From: Plazaster borealis
Taxonomy: Eukaryota > Echinodermata > Asteroidea > Forcipulatida > Labidiasteridae
Assembly (NCBI GenBank): GCA_021014325.1
Contig: CM037469.1
Coordinates: forward strand, 14,264,663-14,328,662
Direction: 5' to 3'
DNA length: 64,000 bases
Part shown: piece after piece, positions 1-8,506 of the stretch
Numbering within the stretch: the first letter of the stretch is position 1
Layout: every line of letters begins with the position of its first letter
Program-made: the position numbers and the translations under genes
The notes under the pieces: model-generated
What the model saw: the letters and a program-made list of their open reading frames with translations, nothing else
Told to the model about the DNA's origin: nothing
Database searches by the model: none

Positions 1-21
1 TAAAGTTCGCAGCTATGGGCC

Positions 22-296
22 CAACCTCGTCCCCATGGTTTACTTTATTTCCAACCACGTTTACAATAGTAAACCCTGGGAGGGAAACTCCTTTGGACCC
101 TGATTGGACAACGACTGGTGTACAAAAGTCTAACGTAAACATGTTAAGTTGTACTCATTCAGTATTCACCATGTTCACAGCCAGACTATTCTAATTTGCA
201 TACGTATCCAAAAAAATTGGATATGCAAATGATGCAATACCAGGGTGAGAGAGTGGTCAACCTCGTACTGCTCGACACACCTTGGAGACGAGGTTG
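22..296 (-). mobile_element. 275-bp MITE, Mutator-like, copy 1
   Basis: Begins CAACCTCGTCCCC and ends with the inverse, GACGAGGTTG. It is flanked on both sides by CTATGGGCC (13-21 and 297-305), a 9-bp target-site duplication. The body matches the copies at 22148 and 53008 but is inverted relative to them. No coding capacity. Confidence 0.9.
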
Positions 297-305
297 CTAT
301 GGGCC

Positions 306-800
306 AAATTCGCGCAAGGACTATCGTTGAACTATAGTTCGACTGCATTAGCCCGAACTCTGTCTAGTCGACGGTAGTTGGACTACGCTAGTCGACTATT
401 TGGAACCAGCCTACTGGGCATGGTCGCATCGCTGGTTACCAACAGCCGTTTTAATTGCACAGTGCAGAGTGGACCAGTTATAAGAAACTGATAACGTATG
501 TTGAGCCGCCGGTCGTGTTGACATGACATGACTAGAGTCGTTTGCACAATAACTTATGTACGCATGTCCTACGTATGTCACCAAACAACCACTAGTTCAC
601 CATTGGTCCTTGCGCGAACTTGGCCTATATTGCATCAATAATCACACAGGGAACTTCTTTGGCTACCGATAAGAGAATGGGTTCATAAAAATAAAAATAA
701 AGTACTTTCTTGTATAGATGCTTGGAAGAAAAACTAGTCCTAAATATCTTTCCAATTTCTTGTAATTATTACACTCCTCCACGTTTTCCTCGGTCCAAAC
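306..800. other. Non-coding stretch left of a LINE fragment
   Basis: No exon with supportable splice sites. Positions 320-410 hold several overlapping TAGTCGAC and GTTGGACTA-type words, a small degraded inverted repeat. The BCOR-like exon starting PLH, expected downstream of exon 9, was looked for here on the minus strand and not found. Confidence 0.6.
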
Positions 801-1000
801 TTGACATTACTCACTCGACCCCGTGAAAACAAAGTTCAGGGTCAAAAAGCATCCAGTGTAGCTGGACCAATGATTTGGAACAATCTTCCTCCTGTCACTA
901 GGGAATCTGTCCGTTTATCTCTATTTCGTAAAGCTCTTAAAGGTAGGTTTCATAGATTGGTAACTACTCTCAACATTTGTGACAGTAAAAACTTACTATA
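740..1000 (+). pseudogene. 3' fragment of a non-LTR retrotransposon reverse transcriptase
   Basis: From 801 the plus strand reads TLLTRPRENK, then SSVAGPMIWNNLP and LSLFRKALKG. This is the usual C-terminal end of CR1/L2/Jockey-type reverse transcriptase ORFs (x-x-W-N-x-L-P followed by F-K/R-x-x-L-K). Only the last 65 or so residues remain, so it is a dead fragment. It abuts a truncated family C MITE at about 1001. Confidence 0.7.
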
Positions 1001-1265
1001 GGTGAGAAGCACGGCAGCTGTTGATAGTATTAGACAATTTTGAGAAAGGATTCCATTCGAAGTATGATGTTTGGATAGTTTTTCACCCAAAGACATTCGA
1101 ATCTGAGAAACGATTCGTGCATGAATCGTTTCTCAGATTCCTGAGGGTTGGTGTCCGTTCGCCAATGCTGCGGCCAGAGATGCAGCTGGTATTTTCTCAG
1201 CAAGTAGACACTCATGTTCAGCTGAAACTTTCACACGTGACTTTTATTGTATCTTTGACCTTTTA
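1001..1265. mobile_element. Family C MITE, truncated
   Basis: Carries the family C core: a CAGCTGTTGATAGTAT region, a small palindrome around GAAACGATTCGTGCATG, and the GCTGCGGCCAGAGATGCAG segment shared with copies at 6382, 23735, 39537 and 41654. The left end is lost at the junction with the LINE fragment. Confidence 0.75.
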
Positions 1266-1280
1266 TTGATCCTCCCTTTA

Positions 1281-1655
1281 TAAAGGTATCGTACACGTTT
1301 GGTAATGACTCAAAACAAATATAAGCATAACAACTTACTTGGTAACAAGCAACTGAGAGCTGTTGATAGTATAAAACACTGTAGGAAACGACTCCCTCTG
1401 AAGTAACGTAGTTTTTGAGACTGAAAGAGGTTTCTCACTAAAAAAATAAAAACTTCTTGCAAGAAGTTTTTATTCCTAATCTGAAAGCACACAAATTTGT
1501 ACAACAAGGGTGTTCTTTCTTTCATCATTTTCTTGCAACTTCGACGACCAATTGAGCCCAAATGTTCACAGGCTTGTTATTTTATGCATATGTTGGGATG
1601 CACCAAGTGAGAACACTGGTCTTTGAGAATTACCAATTGTGTACAGTGCCTTTAA
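1281..1655 (-). mobile_element. Family A MITE, copy 1
   Basis: Same element as ten other copies here: ends TAAAGGTATCGTACACGTTTG and its inverse, with an internal palindrome ACTTCTTGCAAGAAGTTTT. The right end keeps TTTAA; the left flank is TTTATAAA rather than TTAA, so one end has mutated. It lies about 90 bp from BCOR exon 9. Confidence 0.88.
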
Positions 1656-1745
1656 GACTCACCTCTACCCATGTTAATTTCTAAAATGTGCGCTATGCTC
1701 TTGATGGCAAAGTGCCTCATCAATTTTAATTATTAATCAACTTAC

Positions 1746-1912
1746 CGTGTACCATCCGAAGCGCTTGAGTTGACATCAGCGCCATGCTCCAAAAGATATC
1801 GAGCTACCGATAGTCGCCCGTGGACACAACACTCGTGTAGTGGTGTATAACCAGCATTATCTTTAGCATTAATATCTACTACATCATAATCTATGCAGTA
1901 AATGGCTACATC
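1746..1912 (-). CDS. BCOR: BCOR-like gene, exon 9, ankyrin repeats 1-2 (gene continues off the left edge)
   Basis: 167-nt exon, acceptor ...TCCTTCGGCAG and donor GTAAGT, phase 0 in, leaving two bases (CG) of an arginine codon. It begins DVAIYCIDYDVVDINAKDNA, runs through GYTPLHECCVHGRLSVARYL and ends LEHGADVNSSASDGT-R. The vertebrate counterpart reads [45 protein letters not shown]. The usual HEAC of the second repeat is HECC here. The next exon should start PLH; nothing resembling it occurs between 1 and 1745, so the rest of the ankyrin domain and the PUFD domain (which binds PCGF1 in vertebrates) lie outside the window. Confidence 0.97.
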
Positions 1913-2057
1913 CTGCCGAAGGAAAGGAAAGTGGTCAGATAACACAACGATTAGATTAAATAAAAGTATATGCTAAAAGATACCCCAGAAAGAACAAAAA
2001 CCTGGCTATACAAATATATTATGTTTTTGTAATACACAGGAAGTATGTACACGTGCA

Positions 2058-2265
2058 TTAAAGGGACATGTTGCCTTGATTGGATCGGGCGAGTTGGTCT
2101 ATAAAAAAGTGTTTGTAACCGTTTGTTATAAAATGCATATGTTTAGAAAGATGTTATAAAAGTAGAATACAATGATCCACACAAATATGTCCCGAAATTG
2201 CGTAGTTTTCCTTTTACATCGTGAACAAAATGGCGGACCGTGTTAGTTCGCAAAGTAAGCTTTCA
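2058..2265. mobile_element. Family F MITE, left arm only
   Basis: Begins at TTAA with AAGGGACATGTTGCCTTGAT and continues through the family F arm to AAATGGCGGACCGTG. The mirrored right arm seen at 42058-42425 is missing. Confidence 0.75.
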
Positions 2266-2379
2266 GACTAAAATTAAACAATGATGTTTTTTATTTTTAC
2301 CAATCCTGTGTATAATACCTTTAAATTGCGTGTAATAAAAACACTAATTGTATACAATTTAGTAGTGTGGGGAAAGATG

Positions 2380-2877
2380 ATAAGGCCACATAAATAAAAA
2401 ACATTTTTGATCGTCCCCGCAAGACCCTACGAAGCCCCCGACCCCATTTTAAAAAAAAATATTTTTATAAATCATAAAAAACGGTATTTTCAATGATCTT
2501 TTCAGTCAAATTTGGCTCCCAGATTTTTCAGCTGATATTTTTTCAAAATCTATAGGTTGGAAAAGATGTTTGAAGAAAAGTTATTCATGTTGGCAAACAC
2601 AAGATTAATTCTTCAAATATTTACTAAGGCTACACTGCATTTTAGTTTAATGAAAATGTTTACAGAAAATGTCAGGAGTTAAACGGGTTTAACAAAACAA
2701 TTAAAAACATCAAAATCACACAAACCCTCTGTTTTATAGTGATTGTGATGATTTCTTTATTTTTTATTTCATATTTTGCCATGTAAAAAAAATAATTAAA
2801 AAAACGCCTCCCACTTCCACTCCCCCCCCCCCAAAAAAAAGAACACTATATCAACATTTTCTTTGTTGGTGGCCTAA
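2380..2877 (+). mobile_element. ~500-bp dispersed repeat, copy 1
   Basis: Closely similar over its full length to 14265-14766, same orientation. Shared landmarks are CGTCCCCGC, GACCCTACGAA/GACACTACGAA, CAAAATCTATAGGTTGG and AACCCTCTGTTTTATAGTG. The ends, TAAGGCCACA and GGTGGCCTAA, are inverted relatives, so a non-autonomous DNA transposon is likely. No ORF. Confidence 0.75.
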
Positions 2878-3171
2878 TAGTCGAGTCATTGCTTTTGATA
2901 GATCATGTTACAGTCTCACGAAATGTCCTACACATGAACTAGGAACTAAACAAGGATCTGAACCCGGAACTTAAGGAATTAAATCACAAACCGGAAGTAT
3001 TTGATTAGCGAAGCTGGAGAGAGCGTCGAGGCTAAAATAACACGGTAGACTGCATCGAGTAATGTGAAGAGGAAATGTTAAATTTCAATCTCTAAGTTAG
3101 TAACTTCAAGCTACACTTGACGCACTGTGTATAAGATCAATAACTGGTTTTTTTTACCTGTCATTGCACCG

Positions 3172-3405
3172 TACACGGCACAACCTGGGGTGTTAAAATT
3201 TACACCATTGGTGTTGTCACAATTAGATACTGAAGAGAGAATCAAAATTAACACCATAGGGTGTTAAAATAACTCTAATATCTGCAAAAACAATTACATT
3301 GGTGTTATTTTAACACCCTCAGATGTTCATTTTGATTCTGTCTTCGGTATCTATATGTGACAACACCCATGGTGTCCATTTAAAGACCCCAGTCCTTGCA
3401 GTGCA
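3172..3405. mobile_element. Family D palindromic element (CACTGCAAAAA ends), copy 1
   Basis: Diverged copy of a roughly 230-bp element made of inverted GGTGTTAAAATT / AATTTTAACACC blocks. Here the outer ends are TACACGGCACAACC and CCTTGCAGTGC. It lies in the intron between BCOR exons 8 and 9. Confidence 0.8.
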
Positions 3406-4267
3406 TACTCAGTGCTATCCATGTTTCAAGAAAGGCTAGAATACGATTGGTCGTTGGTCGTTGGTTCAACGCCCACCCAGGGTGTCTGTGGGAAATATAT
3501 TTTGTTTTCTCATAGAAAACACCGAGTAGGCTACATTATGAAGATTCTTTTTATTCCAATAGCTTTCAGAGAAAGAACCAATTTTTAAATGGCAAGTAAC
3601 CTTTATAACCAGACAAGTAAAAGTGTTTGCCTTGGATTTTGCACAATTCCCATATATAAACAGTTCAGCGTTCACTATTTAAATTGAGACTTTTTCATAA
3701 TTTCTTAATTAATTTCTTTTTAAATAAAATACAGGCTTTCTCTTTAAAATGAAATGCAGGATTGCTTCGTGATACCCTCGCAATCTACGCACACGCTTAC
3801 ACCATCGTACTGTTTCCAACAGTACGTTTTACAATGGCGTGTCTTTTTTTCCGGGGGGTGCGTGAACATAATCCCTTTCAAATATTCTAAATAAAAAATG
3901 AGAGCCTTTAGACTTAACAACACAAGTTCCGAGCCATCAAGCCATCTGATCGATTTCAGCCAGGAGTGGCTATCATAACCCAAGGCTAAGAGAATCATTT
4001 GCAATTCCTGTGGGAGTTCTTAAAGGGGCGGTCATTGATGGATTTTTTTTTAATTCAAAGAATCAACCAAGTGTAGTGTTTTGCCTTTCCGTGCTATTTG
4101 ACTAGGTCTCAATGGTACTTGGAATTGTTAAGATTTTCAAACCGATCATTTTTGGGTGGAGTTCACGGAATTTGTTTACACTGTTCAAAACAGTACCATG
4201 GCATCATCGAGTGTAACGTTTGTTCATTCCACGACTAAAGTCAAGAGAGCCGAGTTGCGGTACTTAC
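3406..4267. other. Intronic sequence without recognised features
   Basis: AT-rich intron of the BCOR-like gene between exon 9 and exon 8. A short GGTCGTTGGTCGTTGG direct repeat occurs near 3450. I see no exon or intact element. Confidence 0.6.
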
Positions 4268-4341
4268 ATCGTAGGCGAGTCTAGCCGCTCGATGCAGAAC
4301 GGTTTCACCGAGCTTCTTGTTGACCATGAGACGTTTCAGTT
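4268..4341 (-). CDS. BCOR: BCOR-like gene, exon 8, start of ankyrin repeat 1
   Basis: 74-nt exon, acceptor ...TTCTTCAACAG and donor GTAAGT; two bases complete the incoming Glu codon and it ends in phase 0. It reads LKRLMVNKKLGETVLHRAAR then LAYD. Vertebrate BCOR reads [20 protein letters not shown] then LGYE, so this is the cap and first helix of ankyrin repeat 1 (the family's G-x-T-x-L-x-x-A-A signature is present). Identification is near certain. A TTAA-flanked MITE begins 44 nt upstream in gene orientation, at 4385. Confidence 0.96.
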
Positions 4342-4384
4342 CTGTTGAAGAAAACAACCAAAATGGAATATTTTCATCGAGAAC

Positions 4385-4779
4385 TTAAAGGAATTGTATA
4401 CGTTTGGTAAATGGAACCCACTGTTTGTTTCAATCCTATATAGTTGTAGATATATACCATAAAACTAACCTGTGAAAATTTCTTTTCAAAAGGTGGTAGC
4501 GTTTTTGGGATATTGCCGAAAATCTGGAGCGGTTATGTCCACGCAGGAAGAATACTCTGCAATTGGAATACACTATCTGAGAAACGTTACTGCAGTAACG
4601 CTTCTCAGATTCAAATTTGTAGGGATAAAAAGTGACATCTTTTTCCATAACCGAGTACTTCGAAGTGAACAGTTTCTCAAAGTGCATTATACTATCCGAA
4701 GCTGCTGTACTTCTTACCTAGTAAGTTTTTATTGCCATTAATTTTCAGAGTCATTACCAAACGTATATAGACCCTTTAA
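4385..4779. mobile_element. Family B MITE, copy 1
   Basis: TTAA at 4385-4388 and 4776-4779. Ends AAAGGAATTGTATACGTTTGG and ACCAAACGTATATAGACCCTT, with a central palindrome around CTGAGAAACGTTACTGCAGT. Related copies at 24760 and 43455. Inserted 44 nt upstream of BCOR exon 8. Confidence 0.88.
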
Positions 4780-4793
4780 GAACCTGTAAAATA

Positions 4794-5095
4794 GGTTGTT
4801 CGAATCCCGGTCGTGACACATGTGTCCTTGAGCAAGACACTTAACTGTATTTGCTTCTCTTCACCCAGGGGTAAATGGGTACCTGTGAGGGCAGAGATGG
4901 TAGTTCTAGTGATTGATTTAGCTTGGTGCGCTACATATTTGGCAGCACAGGCCGTACACTCCCAAGGGAGCTGAAATGATTTAAGAAATGACCAATGACC
5001 AAGGATTTCAATGTTGGAGTGCCCTGAACGTCACTGTGTGATGGATTAGAGCGCTAAAAGAAGCCACTATTATTATTGTTATTTAATAATACTAT
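4794..5095 (+). mobile_element. tRNA-derived SINE, 5'-truncated
   Basis: Starts within the tRNA-like head at GGTTGTTCGAATCCCGG (RNA polymerase III box B). It continues GTGTCCTTGAGCAAGACACTT and ends with an ATT-rich tail. Box A is missing, so it is truncated at the 5' side. Confidence 0.8.
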
Positions 5096-5128
5096 AATTT
5101 CAAAGCGGGGGGGGGGGGCGCAACCTAC

Positions 5129-5216
5129 CGAATGGAGGGTTTGGCCTCACTACCTTCACGGGAATCGGTTCAGGTAACGGTGGAGGAGTCTCTGTTCTTC
5201 TTATCTCATCAGAAGC
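5129..5216 (-). CDS. BCOR: BCOR-like gene, exon 7, proline-rich linker
   Basis: 88-nt exon, acceptor ...TTGCGATCCAG and donor GTAGGT, phase 0 in and phase 1 out. It reads ASDEIRRTETPPPLPEPIP and ends RPNPPF plus one base. With the two bases of the next exon this makes a glutamate, giving PPF-E-LKRLMVNK. Vertebrate BCOR has [11 protein letters not shown] at the same place, so the short exon is confirmed by what it joins to. A poly-G tract lies just beyond the donor and a truncated SINE fills part of the next intron. Confidence 0.9.
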
Positions 5217-5302
5217 CTGGATCGCAATTTCAGAATAAAACGAGGTAATGATTGGATTCTATTAAACAATGAATTGCAGTTTTAAAGACATATTTATACA
5301 TA

Positions 5303-5640
5303 ACATTCCAAGGTTATGTTAGTCATTCATACATCTCTCTACGCACCTTCACTCACAGCAACCGCTTTGCCACATCGTCTCACCCGTTCACTTTATCTGT
5401 TCCAAAGGCCAAAACTGCGAGATATTCGAATAGCTTTTTCCCCCGTACTGCTGCACTTTGGAACTCCCTACCTGTATCTTGTTTTCCACCATCTTGCAAT
5501 CTATCACAGTTTAAGCGGAATGTGGACAAATATCTTCTCTCTCCTTAAATTGTTTTTTCTTTCTTTTAGCCTTCCCCTTAGAGTGGCCGTTTGGCCTTGT
5601 GTTGGGCTTTCTTTTATAAAAAATAATAATAAAGATGTTT
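5303..5640 (+). pseudogene. 3' end of a non-LTR retrotransposon
   Basis: Frame from 5324 to the stop at 5546-5548 reads HSYISLRTFTHSNRF, then ARYSNSFFPRTAALWNSLP, and ends FKRNVDKYLLSP-stop. That is a CR1/L2-type reverse transcriptase C-terminus. After the stop come about 90 bp of 3' UTR ending in an A/T-rich tail (AATAATAATAAAGATG). A 5'-truncated insertion, plus strand, in the intron between BCOR exons 7 and 6. Confidence 0.8.
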
Positions 5641-5670
5641 CGGCATTTTCAAAAGAAAAAGTGAATTTAC

Positions 5671-6275
5671 CTCTGTTTTGATGTTGATGTTTTCTTCTTG
5701 CTGTACATCTGTTTCGATGGAAACGATTGCTGAGCTAACATTCTTGGTTTTAGATTTCCTCTTTCCTGCTGGCTTCTTGACACTTTCCGTCTTCTTCCCA
5801 CTGTCATTCTCCTTCCCGGAGTCTTTTTGGTGCATTTCATACGCAGACGGCGTCATGAACTTCATTTTGATGCGATTGGTGGGATCGAGGACCACATGAA
5901 GGGGCGTGTCCATATCTATGCTGCTTGGCTTAGCCACGCCCTCTTCAGTAAGCAAGCTATCTAATTGGGCAGGATTGGGTTTTGTTTCAATTTGATTGGT
6001 TTGTTTAACCACGTCATTGGTTTCCGTGAGTGGTTCCTCCTTCACAACGATAGTCTTATCTGTAGACATCTTGAAGACGTTATCGCAGCCCTTCCGTCTT
6101 CTTCCAGGTGGTATCTTCGTCTTAGGTGAATTGGGTTCATCATCTCCACTGGTAGAGCGACTGACAGATCGCTTATGTCTCTTCCTTTCTAGATATTTTC
6201 TCTCTTCTTTCTCGATTTCCATTTCGTAGCGGGCGTTTTTGTGGTACGGGGCTTTCCGTTCCCTTGCAGAAGATC
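5671..6275 (-). CDS. BCOR: BCOR-like gene, exon 6, basic linker before the ankyrin repeats
   Basis: 605-nt exon, acceptor ...AACATGTTTACAG and donor GTAAAT; it completes an Arg codon on entry and ends in phase 0. It encodes about 201 residues of highly charged, probably disordered sequence. Basic clusters are ERKRHKRS, PGRRRKG and KKPAGKRKSKTK, likely nuclear localisation signals. Two sites, VKEE and IKTE, fit the SUMO-acceptor consensus (hydrophobic-Lys-x-Glu). Together with the VIDLT motif in the large exon this suggests SUMO-dependent regulation, known for many corepressors but inferred here. In vertebrate BCOR a similar basic linker with KR-rich patches precedes the ankyrin repeats. Confidence 0.9.
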
Positions 6276-6381
6276 CTGTAAACATGTTCAATGGACGAAA
6301 CTGTACAATAAGCTTTAAAACAAGGATTTTGAAATAGGTGTACATTGCGATACCGTACCGGTAACTAAATAAGTTCAATAA

Positions 6382-6803
6382 TAGGTAGGGTCATAGGTTG
6401 GTTTTTGTCAACGTAATGCTGATTTATAGGCAAAATTATATAAAGAAAGATACATTAAAAGTCTCATGTGAAAGTTTCAGCTAAATACGGTGTCTACTTG
6501 AGAAAACAGCAAAAAACTGTCACGGTATTTTTCACAAGAACGTCGAACCCATCCACATTAATAGCGAGGCGACAGCGGGTACAAACTGCATCTCTGGCCG
6601 CAGCATTCGCGAACGGACACCAACCCTCAGAAATCTAAGGAAACGATTCATGCCAAGAATCGTTTCTCAGACTCAAACGTTTTTGGGGTGAAAAATTATC
6701 CAAACCATTTTACTTCGAAGGGAATCCTGTCAAAAAACAGCTACAGTGCTTCACACCAAAGTTTTTATGGTCATAAATTGTTGGAGTATTTACCAATCTA
6801 AGC
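6382..6803 (-). mobile_element. Family C MITE in the BCOR intron
   Basis: Starts AGGTAGGGTCATAGGTTGG and contains the shared CTGCATCTCTGGCCGCAGC block and a palindrome around AACGATTCATGCCAAGAATC. The right end (GGAGTATTTACCAATCTAAG) is diverged and lacks TTAA. Confidence 0.8.
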
Positions 6804-6876
6804 TCCTACAATATATTAGATTACTAAAAAGTTAACACACAGCTGATATATGAGTTATGACGAAGCAAAAACTTAC

Positions 6877-7020
6877 TGGTCGCTAAAGAATGCCTAGTTC
6901 GGTCTTCAAGAACTGTGGGAACGAAGTCATGGAAGCTCGGCCGGCTAATAGTGCTGGTTAGACGGCGCATCTCCCGTGAGAAACTCCGGCGGGCCTTCAA
7001 GGCCGATACCGAAAAATCGT
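6877..7020 (-). CDS. BCOR: BCOR-like gene, exon 5
   Basis: 144-nt exon with acceptor ...TTTTTCTGTGCAG and donor GTAAGT; two bases complete the incoming codon and one base goes out. The incoming codon becomes GAC (Asp) and the outgoing one AGA (Arg). It reads DFSVSALKARRSFSREM, continues through a helix-prone basic stretch and ends TRHSLAT. I see no named domain. Its place between the RAMKRF block and the pre-ankyrin linker fits the helical, charged region that precedes the ankyrin repeats in vertebrate BCOR, but I cannot align it residue by residue. A family C transposon sits in the next intron. Confidence 0.85.
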
Positions 7021-7169
7021 CTGCACAGAAAAAGTTAAACATTATAAAGCAATCCAATTATTTTAGAGTGCATGTTGTGTTTAACCATATATACATCCCA
7101 CTCCCTATATACCAACCAAAAGTGTCTTCACTTCAAATGCTTAAACCCAAACTCTGAGGCCCTATTCTT

Positions 7170-7542
7170 ATTTGTACTATTAATATTATTATAAGTGTCT
7201 AGTGATGAAAACCAAGTATGCCTCGTAAGTGAACTTAATCACTGTACCTCGCAAGCCTGAGGAAACCTGTAAACAAGGGTGCTTGCAATAAGAACCAGAA
7301 ACACCAGGGTTAACCCCTACTCATCCACGATAAGTGTTCTGGGTCCTTTAACGTGCATTACCAATCCTAGTACACGGGACCTACGGCTCAATGTCCCATC
7401 CGAACGACAAAGCATATACTAGTATGGTAAAGTATCTTGCTCAAGGACACAAGTGCCATGACCAGGACTCAAACCCACACTCTGATCAGAAACACCAGAG
7501 CTTGAGTCCAGTGCTGTAAACTCTCGGCCACGACACGCCACT
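7170..7542 (-). mobile_element. tRNA-derived SINE, near full length
   Basis: On the minus strand it starts at a Ser/Leu-tRNA-like head: GTGTCGTGGCCGAG (box A), then GGGTTTGAGTCCTG (degraded box B). It continues GTGTCCTTGAGCAAGATACTT, then a body and a TAATATTAATAGT-type tail. Same family as 56593-56957. It lies between BCOR exons 5 and 4, in the same orientation as the gene. Confidence 0.85.
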
Positions 7543-7642
7543 TCAGTCCAACACTCATGGATTCCAATTCAATCGATTGACCGTATAGACTTCAATCAAG
7601 GAGTAGCTTCACTGGTTTACAAAATAGCTTCTTCGTGTTTAC

Positions 7643-7847
7643 CTTTGAACTTCTGCTGAATCCTCATAAGGCGTCTGATTTTACGTCCACGGCCCCTCCC
7701 TGATCTGAAGGTTGGCGACTGTTTGCTGTTCAACACACGGCCGTGACGCCTTGCTTGTGTCTGGGGATCGGTCTGAGGGTTTGACTGGGAGTCCGTCGGG
7801 GTTAGTTTCTCCTTCTGTTCCATTTCATTGAAACGTTTCATGGCTCG
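7643..7847 (-). CDS. BCOR: BCOR-like gene, exon 4 (conserved RAMKRF block)
   Basis: 205-nt exon: acceptor ...TTTACGGTCTAG, donor GTAAAC, phase 0 in and phase 1 out. It begins RAMKRFNEMEQKEK, matching ERAMMRFSELEMKERE of vertebrate BCOR. This directly continues the REERALQ end of the large exon, so the junction is confirmed by homology on both sides. The middle is a polar linker of Gln, Thr and Pro. The end, RSGRGRGRKIRRLMRIQQ, is strongly basic and could act as a nuclear localisation or nucleic-acid contact segment (inference). The intron that follows contains an antisense tRNA-derived SINE. Confidence 0.92.
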
Positions 7848-7999
7848 CTAGACCGTAAAGAAGAAAACGACAAGTTGAAATAATGACCCGAATCGTCATT
7901 TTATTACCCTTAATATCTATTTCTAATTGTACAAGAACAAGCAAACGCCAATCGTGTACTTTTTCATTTACAGGTTTCTTGAGAAGTAATTATAGTAAT

Positions 8000-8118
8000 C
8001 TTGCGTGTACACAACCATTGTGTAAATCTCTTTTGGAGGAGTTTTGGCTCTGAAAAGAGCCGGTGTGGTCTCGACGTTTCGAACAGTATACTCTGCTCGT
8101 CTTCAGGAGAATGGTGTC
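8000..8118 (-). mobile_element. Penelope-like element fragment with hammerhead-like core
   Basis: Minus strand reads CTCCTGAAGACGAGCAGAG, then TATACTGTTCGAAACGTCGAG, then the hairpin GGCTCTTTTCAGAGCC and AAAAGAGATTTAC. The same string occurs at 42426-42545 and in part at 52462-52530. CUGAAGA plus (C)GAAAC-GUC resembles the hammerhead ribozymes reported in Penelope-like retroelement terminal repeats; the stem II edge deviates by one base. Confidence 0.6.
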
Positions 8119-8120
8119 TA

Positions 8121-8493
8121 ATTTGACGCAGACGAATTTTTATATTTTGTAAACTACAGAGAAACATGTTTGGCTACATGACCGTTTAAACACCTTGACC
8201 GTTTAAACACCAAATGTCTACATGTCCATGCAAAGCCGCAAACATCACCTACAGGTTTATTGTTACTTTTAGTGAATAATGCAGTGAATAATATCAATCT
8301 TTCTAACCTAAATTTAGTCAGAATTTGACTTCAATTAATTTGACTCTGTTTTGGTGATTAATTAGACGCAGCTGCAGACAAATTTCTATATTTTGTAACT
8401 AGAGAGAAACATGTTTTGCTTTCCATTACTTTTCAAAAGCACATGTGGCTACATTATAGTTTAAACACCTTGAGAAACGTCTACATATCCAAT
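8121..8493 (+). repeat. Imperfect direct repeat, ~110 bp unit, about 240 bp apart
   Basis: Both units (about 8121-8230 and 8355-8493) contain GACGCAG..ACAAATTT/GAATTT, ATATTTTGTAA, GAGAAACATGTTT, then a GTTTAAACACCTTGA block and GTCTACAT. In the first unit the GACCGTTTAAACACC word is itself doubled. It lies between BCOR exons 4 and 3. Confidence 0.7.
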
Positions 8494-8506
8494 ACGCATG
8501 TCTCAC

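Noticed and set aside
5614..6378. Minus-strand frame extended into an apparent ATG upstream of 6275
   Set aside because: The extension beyond 6275 is intron: an acceptor (TTTACAG) lies there and the exon join to 6877 restores an Arg codon.
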